Part shown: piece by piece, positions 27,430-37,446 of the stretch
Layout of the letters: the number at the start of each line of letters is the position of its first letter
How positions within the stretch are numbered: the stretch's first letter is position 1
DNA from: Natrinema altunense
Lineage (GTDB): Archaea > Halobacteriota > Halobacteria > Halobacteriales > Natrialbaceae
Direction of reading: 5' to 3'
Length of the DNA stretch: 64,000 nt
Assembly: GCF_000731985.1 (NCBI RefSeq)
Contig: NZ_JNCS01000008.1
Location: forward strand, 83,174-147,173
Notes under the pieces: generated by a model
The model's database searches: none
What the model saw: only the letters and a program-made list of their open reading frames with translations
What the model was told of the DNA's origin: nothing
Translations under genes and position numbers: made by a program

Positions 27430-28412
27430 TCGAGCCGTTTCACCCCGGTTTCGGCGAGTTCCGCGCGGAAGGCGTCTTCACAGCCCGGGGTAAAGGAGAG
27501 GGCCGTCTCGGTCTCCGGCGTCGGGTCCAACGCGGCGATACAGCCGCCCCCGCCGGCCCCGATGAGCTTCGCGCCGTACGCGCCCGCGTCGCGGGCCGCC
27601 CAGACCATCGTATCCAGGGAGCGCGAGGAGACGCCCAGCGCCGAAAGCAGGCCGTGATTGAAGTTCATCAGTCGGCCGAGTTCCTCGAGATCGCCGTCGG
27701 CAAGCGCCGCCTCGCCGTTGCGCACGACGTCGCCGATCGCCTCGATGGTGTCGGCAGCGAACCCGTACTCGTCGCGCAGGGATCGGACCCCTGCCACCAG
27801 TTGCCCGGTGTCGCCCGCACCGCCGTCGAACCCGATCACGATCGGCAGGTCCGGTGCCGCGAGCGAGCGACAGTCGTCGCCCTCGACGCGGACTGCGCCG
27901 CCGGTCGCCGAACAGAACGTGTCCGCACGCGAGGCCTGCCCGTTCTGGACCTGGTACTCCGTTTGATAGGCTCGCTCGGCGAGTTCGTCGGTCTCGAGGG
28001 TGATGCCGAGTTCGCGGGTGGCGGCGTCGATAGCCGCCACGACGACCGCGGCCGACGACCCGAGTCCCGCGCCCAGAGGGATGTCGCTCTCGATGGTCAC
28101 GTCGAACCCGACCTCGTCGTTCCCGGTGACGTCCCGAACCTGCTCGATCGCGCCGTCGACGTACCCCATCGCGGCATCGAGCAGCGATTCCGAGACATCG
28201 ATGTCCGGCCCTTCGTCGGCCGTCCCGTCGTACTCGACGGTAAAGCCGTCCAGACTGAGATCTTCGGCGTTGACCCGGAGTTTCCCGTCGTCGCGTCGCT
28301 GTACGCCGACCCGCGCCCGTTGCTCGATCGCACACAGGACGGTCGGCTCGCCGTAGACCACCGCGTGCTCCCCGAGTAGATACACCTTGCCGGGAGCGCT
28401 CGAAAGTGTCAT
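27426..28412 (-). CDS. mvk: Mevalonate kinase
   Basis: This 328-residue GHMP kinase has the early APGKVYLLGEHAVVYG, the ATP loop PLGAGLGSSAAVVVA and the C-terminal KLIGAGGGGCI. It phosphorylates mevalonate in the isoprenoid pathway. A TTAATA box at 28437-28442 lies about 25 bp upstream, so the mRNA is probably leaderless. It overlaps ipk downstream. In many haloarchaea this gene follows S2 directly; here a ThiR-like gene on the other strand lies between them. Confidence 0.95.
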   Translation of the reverse strand: MTLSSAPGKVYLLGEHAVVYGEPTVLCAIEQRARVGVQRRDDGKLRVNAEDLSLDGFTVEYDGTADEGPDIDVSESLLDAAMGYVDGAIEQVRDVTGNDEVGFDVTIESDIPLGAGLGSSAAVVVAAIDAATRELGITLETDELAERAYQTEYQVQNGQASRADTFCSATGGAVRVEGDDCRSLAAPDLPIVIGFDGGAGDTGQLVAGVRSLRDEYGFAADTIEAIGDVVRNGEAALADGDLEELGRLMNFNHGLLSALGVSSRSLDTMVWAARDAGAYGAKLIGAGGGGCIAALDPTPETETALSFTPGCEDAFRAELAETGVKRLE

Positions 28413-28436
28413 GCCCGGCCGTTCGTCCGACGATGG

Positions 28437-28442
28437 TTAATA
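28437..28442 (-). promoter_or_regulatory. TATA box of the mvk-ipk operon
   Basis: CTATTAACC on the minus strand sits about 25 bp before the mvk ATG at 28412. It is back to back with the promoter of the ThiR-like gene (28501-28506). Confidence 0.5.
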
Positions 28443-28500
28443 GCTATCTTTGTCGCCGTCCGGTGGTCATCGGGCGGCCGCGGTCGGATCGGAGGCGGAC

Positions 28501-28506
28501 TTATAT
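28501..28506 (+). promoter_or_regulatory. TATA box of the ThiR-like gene
   Basis: TTATAT lies 24-29 bp before the ATG at 28530 and predicts a leaderless transcript. Confidence 0.5.
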
Positions 28507-28529
28507 CCCTGCAGTCGAACGTCGGTCGT

Positions 28530-29456
28530 ATGTCGCTGGTCTTGCCGAGCGAACTCGTCGTCGATCGGTTCCTGCCGACGGTCCGGGCGATGCTGGCCAC
28601 ACGCCTCGCCGAGCGCGGACTGACTCAACGGGAGATCGCCACCGAACTCGGCGTCACTCAGGCCGCGGTCAGCAAGTACGTCGGCGGCGACAGCGGCGGT
28701 GACGATCGCTTTCGCGACGATCCGGAGACCGTCGCCACCGTCGACCGCATCGCGGACGGACTGGTGGCCGGCGAGATGGACGGCTACGACGCCCTCGCCG
28801 AACTCCTCTCGCTCGTCCGTACCCTCGAGGACCGGGGTCCGATCTGCGAACTCCACGAGGAGGAGATGTCCGAACTGCGCGGGCTCGGGTGCGATCTGTG
28901 CGTTCGCGGCCTCGATCCCGACGTGCGCGCCGAACGGGAGGTTCTCGCGAACGTGCGGACGGCTGCACGAACCCTCGCCTCGACCCCCGGGATGGCCGAC
29001 TTCGTCCCGAACGTCGGAACGAACGTCGGAATGTGCCTGCCCGATCCCCGCGACGAGACCGATGTCGCCGCGGTTCCCGGCCGGATCTACGCGATGGGTG
29101 GGCGGATCGAAATCCCCGCGAATCCGGAGTTCGGCGCGTCGAAACACGTCGCGACGGCAGTCCTCGCTTCGAATTCGGTCGGCTCCGATCGCCGTGCCGC
29201 GATCAACATCGCCACCGACGACGACCTGCTCGCGGCCGCGCGGACGCTTGCCATCGATCCCCTCGAGTTCGACGCCGACTACGAGGACCGCGGCGCGCAC
29301 CTCCGACGCCGGTTCGCGGACCACGGAGCGGTGCCGGCCGTCGCCTATCACCGCGGCGCGTTCGGTATCGAACCCGCGACGTACGTCTTCGGTGCGACGG
29401 CCGTCGACGCCGCCGAACTGGTCGGGGACTTGCTCGAGGAAGCGTCGTCACCGTGA
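28530..29456 (+). CDS. HTH-ThiN domain protein, probable thiamine regulator (ThiR-like)
   Basis: This 308-residue protein has an N-terminal helix-turn-helix (about 15-52) with LTQREIATELGVTQAAVSKYV and a C-terminal ThiN-like domain (about 140-300) with NVGTNVGMCLP, PGRIYAMG and PEFGASKHVATAV. ThiN domains make or bind thiamine phosphate; with an HTH, the known archaeal role is ThiR, a regulator of thiamine genes. A CxxC pair (GCDLCVRG, about 113-116) sits between the two domains. It lies between the S2 and mvk genes. Confidence 0.8.
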   Translation: MSLVLPSELVVDRFLPTVRAMLATRLAERGLTQREIATELGVTQAAVSKYVGGDSGGDDRFRDDPETVATVDRIADGLVAGEMDGYDALAELLSLVRTLEDRGPICELHEEEMSELRGLGCDLCVRGLDPDVRAEREVLANVRTAARTLASTPGMADFVPNVGTNVGMCLPDPRDETDVAAVPGRIYAMGGRIEIPANPEFGASKHVATAVLASNSVGSDRRAAINIATDDDLLAAARTLAIDPLEFDADYEDRGAHLRRRFADHGAVPAVAYHRGAFGIEPATYVFGATAVDAAELVGDLLEEASSP

Positions 29457-29732
29457 CGACGCCGTATCACCGTCTCTCGCGCTTTGCCGCTCGCGGTTCG
29501 ATCGAACACGCGTCAATCCGCTCCCACGGTTACGACCGGTCGCTCAGTAGTGAACCGACCGTCCTGACCCGATCGCGGCGGATCGCGCCCCGGCTCCCGT
29601 GTGAGAGCGGGGGCCGTTAGCGATTCCGTTGCTTTCGCTGACGGCCGGAGTACGGACGCGATCTCCCGTTGTTGTCGCGCCGCTACGCGTCGCAGGGGGA
29701 CGAGAAAACGAACAGTGTCGACCGCGGCCGAA

Positions 29733-30542
29733 TTAGACGCCGCTCTCGAAGTCCTCGAGCGAGTAGGACGGCTCGGCACCGCGTCGATCGAGAACCTCGT
29801 TGGCGAGCAGCCAGTAGACGACCGAGAGGGCCTTGCGACCCTTGTTGTTCGTCGGGACGACGAGGTCGACGTTACTGACCTGGTTGTTCGAGTCACACAT
29901 CGCGATAACCGGGATCCCGACCGTGATGGCCTCCTTGACGGCCTGGGCGTCGCCGATCGGGTCGGTGACGACGAGGACGTCCGGCTCGATGTAGCCGTCG
30001 TACTTCGGGTTCGTCAGCGTGCCCGGGATGAAACGACCGGTGCGGGCGCGAGCGCCGACTGCCTCGGCGAACTTCTCCGCCGGGAACCGACCGTACTGGC
30101 GGCTCGAGGTGACCAGGATCTGCTCGGGGTCGTAGTTGGCGAGGAAGTCCGCGGCCGTGCGGATACGGCCGTCGGTTTTCGAGATGTCGAGCACGTAGAG
30201 CCCGTCGGTTCGGACGCGGTGGATAAACCGGTCCATGTCCGTGGTCTTCTGCTGGGTCCCGATGTGGACACCAGCGCCGAGGTAGTCCTCGACGGGGATG
30301 AGGAGGTCCGCCTCCTCGTCGGGCATGACGTCGTCGTCGAGGGTCGGACCGGCGTCTTCCTCGTCGGCGTCGTCGGCTTGTTCGGCGTCGGCCGCGGGTG
30401 CTCCCTCGGCGTCGGCGGGCTGTTCGTCTACTGGCTCGACGTCGTCGGCGTCGGCGGCGGGGCCAGCCCCTTCGGCTGGCTCCTCGTCGATCGCCTCCTC
30501 GGCGGCGTCGAGCCCTTCCTGGGTTGCGTCGTTCTCTGTCAT
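29733..30542 (-). CDS. rps2: Small-subunit ribosomal protein S2 with acidic N-terminal extension
   Basis: This 269-residue protein carries the S2 core from about residue 80 ([47 protein letters not shown]). The first 75 residues are Asp/Glu/Ala-rich and lack a fold signature, a halophile-style extension. It is the last gene of the S13...S2 operon; its ATG overlaps the enolase stop (TGA, 30539-30541). In the 30S subunit S2 binds late, near the platform. Confidence 0.95.
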   Translation of the reverse strand: MTENDATQEGLDAAEEAIDEEPAEGAGPAADADDVEPVDEQPADAEGAPAADAEQADDADEEDAGPTLDDDVMPDEEADLLIPVEDYLGAGVHIGTQQKTTDMDRFIHRVRTDGLYVLDISKTDGRIRTAADFLANYDPEQILVTSSRQYGRFPAEKFAEAVGARARTGRFIPGTLTNPKYDGYIEPDVLVVTDPIGDAQAVKEAITVGIPVIAMCDSNNQVSNVDLVVPTNNKGRKALSVVYWLLANEVLDRRGAEPSYSLEDFESGV

Positions 30543-31744
30543 GTCGCGTCGTCTGCGATTCGAATAAGCTCGTTGAGCTTTGCGGTTCGCTCGCCGCCGA
30601 CGGCACCCGTCTTGATGAAGGGAGCGTCGGTCGCAACGGCGAGGTGTGCGATCGTCGCGTCTTCGGTCTCGCCCGACCGATGGGAGACGACCGAGTCGTA
30701 GCCGTTCTCCGTCGCGAGTTCGATCGCGTCGAAGGCGTCCGACAGCGTCCCGATCTGGTTTGGCTTGATCAGGATGCTGTTGGCCGCGCCGCGATCGATC
30801 CCGTTGACGAGACGGTCGGTGTTGGTGACGAACAGGTCGTCACCGCAGATCAGCGTCTGATCGCCGACTTCGTCCGTGAGGTCGGCGAAGGCGTCGTAGT
30901 CGTCCTCGTCGAGGGGGTCCTCGACGTAGACGAGGTCGTACTCCTCGACCAGATCCGCGATGTACGCGATCTGCTCGTCGGTGTCGCGGCTCCGGTCGCT
31001 GTACTCGTACGTTTCCGAGTCGGAATCGTACAGCTCGGCACCGGCGACGTCCAGTCCGAAGCCGATGTTGAAACCGACCTCGCCCTGGACCATCGAGACC
31101 GCCTCGGCGACGATTTCGAAGGCCTCGCCGTCGTCGATCGACGGTGCCCACGCGCCCTCGTCGCCTTTGCCACAGGGAACGTCGCGTTCCTCGAGCAGGT
31201 CGGCGACGGCGGCGTGGACGGCTGCGTTTGCGAAGACGGCGTCCGCGATGCTGGGTGCGCCGACGGGTGCGGCCAGGAACTCCTGAATGTCGGTCGCGTC
31301 GGCGGCGTGTTCGCCACCACCGACGACGTTGCCGAGGGGAATCGGGAAGCCGTCGCCGCGGAACGTCCCGCCGAGGTGCTGGAACAGCGGGGCACCAAGC
31401 ACGTCGGCACCGGCCTTCGCGGCGGCCATCGAGATTGCGACCGCACTGTTGGCACCGATCTCCGAGAAGTCGTCGGTCCCGTCGGCGGCGTGGAGCGCGG
31501 CGTCGACGTCGCGCTGATTGCCGGCGTAGACCTCGCCGACGAGTCGGGGAACGGCGTGTTCCCGAGCCGCGGCGATGGCTTCGCTCGGCGGCCGCTCGAC
31601 GGCCTCGTACTCGCCGGTGCTGGCACCGCTGGGTGCCGCGGCGCGGCCGAAGCCGCCGCTTTCGGTCACGACATCGGCCTCGACCGTCGGATTCCCGCGC
31701 GAGTCGAGGATCCGACGGAGCCGGATGTCGGTGATGAGCGTCAT
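30539..31744 (-). CDS. eno: Enolase
   Basis: This 401-residue glycolytic enzyme dehydrates 2-phosphoglycerate to phosphoenolpyruvate. It has the family start [16 protein letters not shown], the GASTGEYEA loop, the EDPLDEDD metal-ligand region, the GDDLFVTN ligand region, the catalytic-Lys segment [10 protein letters not shown] and the signature SHRSGETED. The open frame runs on upstream through rpoK, but [10 protein letters not shown] at 31744 fits and overlaps the rpoK stop by four bases. Its place inside the ribosomal protein operon is the known haloarchaeal order. Confidence 0.96.
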   Translation of the reverse strand: MTLITDIRLRRILDSRGNPTVEADVVTESGGFGRAAAPSGASTGEYEAVERPPSEAIAAAREHAVPRLVGEVYAGNQRDVDAALHAADGTDDFSEIGANSAVAISMAAAKAGADVLGAPLFQHLGGTFRGDGFPIPLGNVVGGGEHAADATDIQEFLAAPVGAPSIADAVFANAAVHAAVADLLEERDVPCGKGDEGAWAPSIDDGEAFEIVAEAVSMVQGEVGFNIGFGLDVAGAELYDSDSETYEYSDRSRDTDEQIAYIADLVEEYDLVYVEDPLDEDDYDAFADLTDEVGDQTLICGDDLFVTNTDRLVNGIDRGAANSILIKPNQIGTLSDAFDAIELATENGYDSVVSHRSGETEDATIAHLAVATDAPFIKTGAVGGERTAKLNELIRIADDAT

Positions 31745-31926
31745 TTCCGGTCGTACCCCCGCTTGACGGTAAACGGCAGCACGCCGGCGTCGTACTCCTC
31801 GGCGGCGATGAGGATCGGTTGGGTCTGCTCCGTCTCGATCAACACCGGCGCGCCGTAGGACACCTGCAGCGCTCGCGCGCCGAGGATGCGTGCCTTCTCG
31901 TAGCGGTTGTGCTGTTGTTGTTGCAT
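31741..31926 (-). CDS. rpoK: DNA-directed RNA polymerase subunit K
   Basis: This 61-residue protein has the Rpb6/omega-like core [19 protein letters not shown] and ends [11 protein letters not shown]. It helps assemble and stabilise the archaeal polymerase. It overlaps the enolase start by four bases and lies two bases downstream of rpoN, so the block rpoN-rpoK-eno-S2 is tightly coupled. Confidence 0.95.
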   Translation of the reverse strand: MQQQQHNRYEKARILGARALQVSYGAPVLIETEQTQPILIAAEEYDAGVLPFTVKRGYDRK

Positions 31927-31928
31927 TG

Positions 31929-32123
31929 TTACTGGTACGGGGAGACGACGTCGACGAGGTCCTTGTGACTGACGAGCATGCGCCGACAGCAGTAGCGGTC
32001 GACACCGAGCTCGTCGAGCACCTTTTCGGGGTCCTCGTCGCCTTCGTTCGCTCGCTCGTCGAACTCCTCCCAGTGTTCGGCGACGACGTTACCACAGGTG
32101 AAACACCGGACCGGTACCATCAT
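31929..32123 (-). CDS. rpoN: DNA-directed RNA polymerase subunit N
   Basis: This 64-residue protein (Rpb10 homolog) has the zinc-binding pattern with RCFTCGNVV near the start and [12 protein letters not shown] later, which is the CX2CGX(n)CC signature. It joins subunits in the polymerase core. Two ATG codons stand in tandem, and MMVPVRC at 32123 is used. It sits 12 bp after S9. Confidence 0.95.
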   Translation of the reverse strand: MMVPVRCFTCGNVVAEHWEEFDERANEGDEDPEKVLDELGVDRYCCRRMLVSHKDLVDVVSPYQ

Positions 32124-32135
32124 GCGTGGATCACC

Positions 32136-32534
32136 TCAGCGGTAGGACTTCTGGTAGCGCGCCCGAGCGCCCGGGCCACCCCATTTCTTCGGTTCGGACT
32201 GGCGAACGTCGTTGACCAGCAGCGAGCGGTCGAACTCCATGAACGCGTCGCGGAGTTCGGCGTCGTTCGAGTGCTGGACGATCCCGCGCGCGATGGCGGT
32301 CCGGACGGCGTCTGCCTGGCCGCTGATGCCGCCACCCTCGACGCGGACGTCGATGTCCATCTCGCCGCGCAGGTCCTCGCCGACGATGCGGAACGGCTCG
32401 AGCATCTTGAGCCGGGACATCTCCGGTTCGACCAGTTCGACGGGCTGGGAATTGATTCGAACGCGACCCTCGCCTTCGCGCACCGTGGCGCGAGCGACGG
32501 CTGTCTTTTTCTTGCCACTCGTATTGGTTACCAT
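32136..32534 (-). CDS. rps9: Small-subunit ribosomal protein S9
   Basis: This 132-residue protein has the S9 pieces [20 protein letters not shown] and [18 protein letters not shown], and ends SYR, the conserved tail that reaches the P-site tRNA. The start overlaps the L13 stop by seven bases. It is part of the L18e-L13-S9-rpoN-rpoK-eno-S2 run. Confidence 0.96.
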   Translation of the reverse strand: MVTNTSGKKKTAVARATVREGEGRVRINSQPVELVEPEMSRLKMLEPFRIVGEDLRGEMDIDVRVEGGGISGQADAVRTAIARGIVQHSNDAELRDAFMEFDRSLLVNDVRQSEPKKWGGPGARARYQKSYR

Positions 32535-32977
32535 GTGACGTTAGCACCTAACTGTTCGGACACTTCGTGTAGGTGGACGAAGCGGATGTTCGACAGGCGA
32601 TCCAGCGACGTCCCCTCGAGGACTTCCGACTCGTGGTCGTCGTCGCCCTCGTAGGGGTCGCCGACGTAGACGCGGACGTTGTCGAGTGCCTCGCGGCCAC
32701 GGGGTTTCTTGTACGGCAGCATCCCGCGAACGGATCGCTTGAAGATCGTGTCCGGTCGCTTGGGGTAGTAGGGCCCGCGGTCCGAACCCATCTGCAGCCG
32801 TGTGCGGTACGTCTCGAAGATGTCTTCCTTGTCGCCGGTGATGACTGCCTCCTCTGCGTTGACGATCGCGACGCGGTCGCCGTCCAGCGCGCGCTGGGCG
32901 ACCTCGCTTGCGACGCGACCGAGGATACAGTCACCGGCATCGACGACGAGATCTGCGTCGAACTCTGCGAGACTCAT
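32528..32977 (-). CDS. rpl13: Large-subunit ribosomal protein L13
   Basis: This 149-residue protein has the L13 core, with [17 protein letters not shown] and [21 protein letters not shown]. It is an early-binding 50S protein. Its ATG overlaps the L18e stop (32974-32977) and its stop overlaps the S9 start. Confidence 0.96.
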   Translation of the reverse strand: MSLAEFDADLVVDAGDCILGRVASEVAQRALDGDRVAIVNAEEAVITGDKEDIFETYRTRLQMGSDRGPYYPKRPDTIFKRSVRGMLPYKKPRGREALDNVRVYVGDPYEGDDDHESEVLEGTSLDRLSNIRFVHLHEVSEQLGANVTW

Positions 32978-33327
32978 CGAATCACCCGGACGTCTGCCCC
33001 TTCGGGGTTCTCTTCGAGCGCTTGCTCGAGCGGTACCGATTCGCCGACCTGATCGATCTTCGTCTCCGCGGACGAAGAGAAGTTGACGGCGGCGACGGTA
33101 ACGTTCTTCTGTAGTGCGCCGGAGCCCAGCACCTTGCCGGGAACGACGACAGTCTCTTCTTCGCGTGCGTATCGCTCGATGCGGCCCAGGTTTACCTCAG
33201 CGTGGGTGCGCCGGGGCTTCTCGAGTCGATCCGCAACGTCTCGCCAGACATCGGCGTCCGCTTCGCGGGACGTCGACTTCAGCTCGGCGATAAGATCGTT
33301 GAGCCTCGGATTAGTCTTGCTACTCAT
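32974..33327 (-). CDS. rpl18e: Large-subunit ribosomal protein L18e
   Basis: This 117-residue protein has the L18e pattern [34 protein letters not shown] and a short end. It starts 153 bp after tRNA-Leu on the same strand, the classical haloarchaeal arrangement in which the tRNA is made from the same transcript. The four-base overlap with L13 downstream suggests coupling. Confidence 0.95.
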   Translation of the reverse strand: MSSKTNPRLNDLIAELKSTSREADADVWRDVADRLEKPRRTHAEVNLGRIERYAREEETVVVPGKVLGSGALQKNVTVAAVNFSSSAETKIDQVGESVPLEQALEENPEGADVRVIR

Positions 33328-33480
33328 TGGTATCCTCCAACTGCTAACTGATCGGCGACGCGAGGAGCCGCGCCGTCGACTGTGGAATCGAAATTGTTGT
33401 ACTGCCGAACGGGCCGTGTCGTGAACCGGCCGGAGACCGCCCGACCGCTTTCCGACTGTCGTTCGGTCGTAGAGAAGTGA

Positions 33481-33565
33481 TGCAGGGAGCAGGATTTGAA
33501 CCTGCGGACTCCTACGAGACAGCGCCCTGAACGCTGCGCCGTTGGCCTGACTTGGCTATCCCTGC
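33481..33565 (-). tRNA. tRNA-Leu (anticodon CAG)
   Basis: The minus strand starts GCAGGGA and ends TCCCTGC plus discriminator A, giving a 7-bp acceptor stem. The anticodon stem-loop is CAGCG-TTCAGGG-CGCTG, so the anticodon is CAG (codon CUG). A long variable arm follows, and the T arm has GGTTCAAATCC. No CCA is encoded and no intron is seen. It lies between rpoD and L18e inside the ribosomal protein operon. Confidence 0.95.
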
Positions 33566-33694
33566 TCGCACTTCCGTCTACCCGTCGCCCCTTCAAACCC
33601 CTTTCGATTCCGTCGGACGCGCGATCGCCGGTCTCGTCGTTCACGGCGTCGGCGAGCGGCGCGTCCTGAGTGGGTTTGGGGCGTCGGTTCATAT

Positions 33695-34444
33695 CTACAG
33701 CTGTACTGCGTCTTCGAGTTCGGTCGCGCGTTCCGCGATCGTGTCCGCGGCCCGCGTGACGAGTTCCTCGATGGGGAACGAGCCGTCGGTTTCCACGTGG
33801 AAGACGAAGGCGTTCGGCACGTCCTCGATCCGGACCTCCTTGCCCGGATACCGGTTCGAGAGGTCGTGATCGAACTCGCTCGTCGACACGAGTTCGCCGT
33901 CGTCTTCGATGACGCCGCGGATGATCCGACTCTCCTCGTCCTCGAACTCCGGCAGGTCACCCTCGACCTCCACGCGCTGGAGGTGTCGGTAGCCGACCGC
34001 GACCCCGCCCTGATGTTTGGCGTGGTCTTTCCCGCGGTCGATGACGGCATCGGCCTCGGCCTCGAGGCGTTGGCCGTCCTTGAGTTCGATGATCGGGACG
34101 TTCTCGTCGGCGGGTTCGACGAGATCGTCGCTGGAAACGAGGTCGCCGGAGTACGCGGTGGCCGGCCCTTCGACGTCGATCGAGAGCGTGACGGTCTCGT
34201 CCTCGCCGAACTCGCCGACCGGCGGCGTCGTCAGCGGGACGAGGCCGAGTCGCAAGGCGAGTTGCTCGTCGAACATGACCGACGAGTTCTCGACGAACCG
34301 GACGGTATCGATCGCCATCGTCGGCACGTCGGCGACCATCGCTCGACGGATACCGTTTGCGAACCCGGGTGTCACGCCGCGAACGAGGAACCGCGCCTCA
34401 CGATCCTCGCGTTCGACGAACTCGACGTCGTACTCTGCACTCAT
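33695..34444 (-). CDS. rpoD: DNA-directed RNA polymerase subunit D
   Basis: This 249-residue protein is the archaeal Rpb3/alpha homolog, with the start [17 protein letters not shown], the assembly-platform segment [18 protein letters not shown] and the C-terminal [11 protein letters not shown]. It nucleates polymerase assembly with L, N and P. The extra domain that holds an Fe-S cluster in some archaea is here without a single cysteine, so no cluster can form. It is between S11 and tRNA-Leu. Confidence 0.95.
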   Translation of the reverse strand: MSAEYDVEFVEREDREARFLVRGVTPGFANGIRRAMVADVPTMAIDTVRFVENSSVMFDEQLALRLGLVPLTTPPVGEFGEDETVTLSIDVEGPATAYSGDLVSSDDLVEPADENVPIIELKDGQRLEAEADAVIDRGKDHAKHQGGVAVGYRHLQRVEVEGDLPEFEDEESRIIRGVIEDDGELVSTSEFDHDLSNRYPGKEVRIEDVPNAFVFHVETDGSFPIEELVTRAADTIAERATELEDAVQL

Positions 34445-34447
34445 GGT

Positions 34448-34837
34448 CTAGTAGCCGCCCTTCCCTTTGGGAGCGCGCGATCCGTCGTGTGGGATCGGCG
34501 TGACGTCCTCGATGCGCCCGATCTCGATGCCCGAGCGGGCGAGCGCACGGATCGTCGCCTGTGCGCCCGGACCGGGGGACTTCTGAAGGTTGCCACCGGG
34601 ACCGCGCACGTGAACGTGCAGGCCCGTGATGCCGGCCGCTTTGACCTCTTCGGCGACGGACTCGGCCATCTGCATGGCCGCGTACGGCGACGCCTCGTCG
34701 CGGTTCTGCTTGACCGCCGTCCCACCGGAGGACTTGGCGATCGTCTCCGCGCCCGTGAGGTCGGTCACGGTCATGACGGTGTTGTTGAACGATGCGTGTA
34801 CGTGGGCAATGCCCCATTTTTCGTCGTCCTGACTCAT
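34448..34837 (-). CDS. rps11: Small-subunit ribosomal protein S11
   Basis: This 129-residue protein has the S11 features [34 protein letters not shown] and a C-terminal PKGKGGY. It binds the 30S platform. It lies between S4 and rpoD on the minus strand, with three bases to rpoD. Confidence 0.96.
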   Translation of the reverse strand: MSQDDEKWGIAHVHASFNNTVMTVTDLTGAETIAKSSGGTAVKQNRDEASPYAAMQMAESVAEEVKAAGITGLHVHVRGPGGNLQKSPGPGAQATIRALARSGIEIGRIEDVTPIPHDGSRAPKGKGGY

Positions 34838-34838
34838 G

Positions 34839-35360
34839 TTACTGACCCTCCGCGCGTTCGGGGTGGAGATCGTCCGCGAGCGGGCTGTTCTCGTCGAAGG
34901 CTACCAGGTCCTCCTCGTCGATGTCGACGACGTAGGAGGGAACGAGGTGGCGCTGCCCGTCGACCACGATGTGGCCGTGCGTGATGAACTGACGAGCCTG
35001 CTGGGTCGTGTTCGCCAGCCCATTGCGGTAGACGACCGTCTGCAGTCGGCGCTCGAGGATGTCCTCGATCTCGAGCGACAGGATGTCGCCGAGTTCGTCG
35101 GTCTCGTCGAGGATGCCGACACGTTTGAGCCGACCGAGGAACTCCTCGGAGCGGCGGACGACGGTGTCGTCGTCCTGGGCCTGGCCGAGCAGTTCACGGG
35201 CCTCGCGCCGGTAGGAGCGAAGCTCGGACTGGGCACGCCAGAGCTCTTCCTTGTTGGAGAGCCCGTAGCGGTCGACGAGGGAGTGTTCGGAGGCGATACG
35301 TTCACCCTGGTAGGGGTGGTTCGGCGTCTCGTATTGCTTGGTGTCAGTGCCGAGTGGCAT
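34839..35360 (-). CDS. rps4: Small-subunit ribosomal protein S4
   Basis: This 173-residue protein of the archaeal S4 (S9e) type has an S4 RNA-binding domain around [22 protein letters not shown] (residues about 105-150). It is an early 30S assembly protein. The start ATG shares one base with the S13 stop (TAATG), and the gene is followed by S11. Confidence 0.95.
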   Translation of the reverse strand: MPLGTDTKQYETPNHPYQGERIASEHSLVDRYGLSNKEELWRAQSELRSYRREARELLGQAQDDDTVVRRSEEFLGRLKRVGILDETDELGDILSLEIEDILERRLQTVVYRNGLANTTQQARQFITHGHIVVDGQRHLVPSYVVDIDEEDLVAFDENSPLADDLHPERAEGQ

Positions 35361-35884
35361 TATTCACCCTCGCCCTCTTCTTCGGCGGCCTCTTCGGCCT
35401 GTTCTTCGCGGATCTCTTCGACGTTGACTCCGATGGTGCCCTCCGTACGACCGGTGGACTTGGTTCGCTGACCGCGAACCTTCTGGCCGCGCTTGTGGCG
35501 CGTGCCCTTGTAGGAGTCGATCATCTTCATCCGGTTGATGTCGTGCTGTCGAGTCAACTGGAGATCGTTGCCGATCTCGTGGGTCGTTTCGCCGCTGTAG
35601 AAGTCGTCCTGACGGTTGTTGAGCCAGTCCGGGACTTCGTCGGCGTAGTTCTCGACGACTTCGATGACGCCATCGATGACGTCGTCGTCGAGCCGGCCGA
35701 ACGTCGCCGTTCGGTCGACACCCGCTTCCTCGGCGATGAGTCGGGCGGTTCGGCGACCGATCCCGTTCATCTCCGTGAGCGAGCGCTCGACGGACTTCGT
35801 CCCATCGAGGTCGGTTTGCCCGATGCGGACGAAGTATCGAAGATCTTCGTCGTCTTCTTGTTCTTGAGGTTCTTCGGCGCTCAT
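35360..35884 (-). CDS. rps13: Small-subunit ribosomal protein S13
   Basis: This 174-residue protein has the S13 core, with [30 protein letters not shown] [16 protein letters not shown] and the C-terminal [19 protein letters not shown], followed by an acidic tail. The open frame runs upstream to 36010 through the tRNA-Ser region, but [10 protein letters not shown] at 35884 is the sensible start. It is the first protein gene of the operon, 71 bp after tRNA-Ser. Confidence 0.95.
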   Translation of the reverse strand: MSAEEPQEQEDDEDLRYFVRIGQTDLDGTKSVERSLTEMNGIGRRTARLIAEEAGVDRTATFGRLDDDVIDGVIEVVENYADEVPDWLNNRQDDFYSGETTHEIGNDLQLTRQHDINRMKMIDSYKGTRHKRGQKVRGQRTKSTGRTEGTIGVNVEEIREEQAEEAAEEEGEGE

Positions 35885-35955
35885 GTGTCGTGTATCTGTG
35901 TCTGGTCTGCCTGCGTTGCAAATGACTGGCGGGAAAACGCCAGCGAAGTGTCCGA

Positions 35956-36038
35956 CGTTGTGGCGGGGATTCGAACCCCGGAGGCTTGACGCCACATGGT
36001 TAGCAACCATGCGCCTTGGGCCGCTTGGCTACCACAAC
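35956..36038 (-). tRNA. tRNA-Ser (anticodon GCT)
   Basis: The minus strand starts GTTGTGG and ends CCACAAC plus discriminator G, as expected for serine. The anticodon stem-loop is CATGG-TTGCTAA-CCATG, so the anticodon is GCT (codons AGC/AGU). A long variable arm and the T loop GGTTCGAATCC are present. No CCA is encoded. It precedes the S13 operon by 71 bp and may share its promoter near 36118. Confidence 0.95.
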
Positions 36039-36222
36039 ACCGTTCGTCTATCATCGCCCTCCCGGACTCGGGGATCGCTCCCCTGCACGTATTGCACCCG
36101 AACTTACCCCCGTCTACTACTTAAGGGCAACGAAAGGGCGTGACGGCCCGTGTGTCCCTCTCTCCCGTGTCACACCCCTCGCGTCGACGAGCGACCGGGC
36201 GACGACTGCAGGCGCGGAGGGG

Positions 36223-37227
36223 CTACGCGCCGGCGTACTCCTCGATGTACTTCTCGTTGATCTCCCACTGACCGTCGTCGTTTTGGACCATGTACTCCCC
36301 GTAGTAGGGGACCCGATCGGCGACGGTATCGCGGAACGCCTCGCGGATCTCCGGTTTCGTCATCTCACCCATCGACTTGAGGTCGTCGTTGCGGTTGAGA
36401 CAGCCCTTGAGGTAGCCCTCGTGGGTGACCCGAACACGGTGGCAGTTCGCACAGAAGGTGGGGTTCTCGACGGGGTCGACGATTTCGACCATTCCGGACG
36501 AGTTCGACGAGCCGTCGTGCGCCTTGCTCCCGCCGACCCAGTACCGTTTCCGGTCGTGCATCTCGCGGTGTTCGATCTCCGTGGCCCGCTCGGCCAGCCA
36601 GTCGTGGACGCGCTGGATGTCGATGTTCCATTCGGGCTTGCCCGTCAGTTCGGGCATGTACTCGATCAACTGCAACTGGAGCCCGTCGTTGTCCGCGACG
36701 TGATCGACCATCTCCGGCACGTATCCCGCCGTGTGCTCGAAGACGACCATGTTGAGTTTGACCGGGTCGAGCCCCGCGTCCAGCGCCGCCTCGACGCCCT
36801 CGAGCACCTTCTCGTAGGCCCCGCTTTTCGTCACCGCGGCGAAGTCCGCCGGATCGAGCGCGTCCTGGGAAACGTTGACCCGCTCCAGCCCGGCGTCGAC
36901 GAGTTCCTCGGCGCGGCCGGGGAGGAACGTCCCGTTCGTGGTCAGCGAGATTTCCATCCGATCCGGGGTGCGCTCGATGATCTCCGCTAAATCCTGCCGC
37001 AGCATGGGTTCCCCGCCGGTGAACTTGACCGCGTCGACACCGAACTCGGCGGCGACCTCGAGAAACCGGACGACGTCGTCGGTCGACATCTCGTCGTCCT
37101 GTGGGTCCATCGGCCCGCGAGTGTCCCCCAGCCCCTCGTTGTGACAGTAGACGCAGTCGAAATTACACCGATCGGTGAGGGAGACGCGCACCCCGGTGAC
37201 CTCCCGCCCGAACTCGTCGGTGAGCAT
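36223..37227 (-). CDS. moaA: GTP 3',8-cyclase MoaA
   Basis: This 334-residue radical SAM enzyme makes the first intermediate of molybdenum cofactor from GTP. The SAM cluster motif is [17 protein letters not shown], with Cys21, Cys25 and Cys28. The second cluster ligands are in [18 protein letters not shown]. The ATG at 37227 is chosen because a CTTAAAC box at 37252-37258 lies about 26 bp upstream; an ATG at 37311 gives an unlikely N terminus. The protein ends GA rather than the usual Gly-Gly, which is noted separately. The gene stands alone. Confidence 0.93.
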   Translation of the reverse strand: MLTDEFGREVTGVRVSLTDRCNFDCVYCHNEGLGDTRGPMDPQDDEMSTDDVVRFLEVAAEFGVDAVKFTGGEPMLRQDLAEIIERTPDRMEISLTTNGTFLPGRAEELVDAGLERVNVSQDALDPADFAAVTKSGAYEKVLEGVEAALDAGLDPVKLNMVVFEHTAGYVPEMVDHVADNDGLQLQLIEYMPELTGKPEWNIDIQRVHDWLAERATEIEHREMHDRKRYWVGGSKAHDGSSNSSGMVEIVDPVENPTFCANCHRVRVTHEGYLKGCLNRNDDLKSMGEMTKPEIREAFRDTVADRVPYYGEYMVQNDDGQWEINEKYIEEYAGA

Positions 37228-37251
37228 GCGTCCGAGTTGCAGACGGATCCG

Positions 37252-37258
37252 CTTAAAC
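37252..37258 (-). promoter_or_regulatory. TATA box of moaA
   Basis: GTTTAAG on the minus strand lies about 26 bp before the ATG at 37227 and supports that start over the ATG at 37311. Confidence 0.5.
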
Positions 37259-37446
37259 GCGCCGGGAATTCCGATGCCGCGTAACCGATTTCGGTTTGCA
37301 GGCCCTGTCAACCCGCTATAATGAGTGCCGACGCCGACCGGTCGGAGATCGCCGCGCCGCCAGTGTCGAACAGCGGATCGGTCGCGGCGTCGGGTCGCGC
37401 ACTGATCGGCGGAAGAGCTACGACGCTCGCGCTCGAACCGCGGGCC

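Noticed and set aside
37321..37446. Extended start of the small acidic protein
   Set aside because: The 42 extra residues lack protein character, and no promoter box supports that start.
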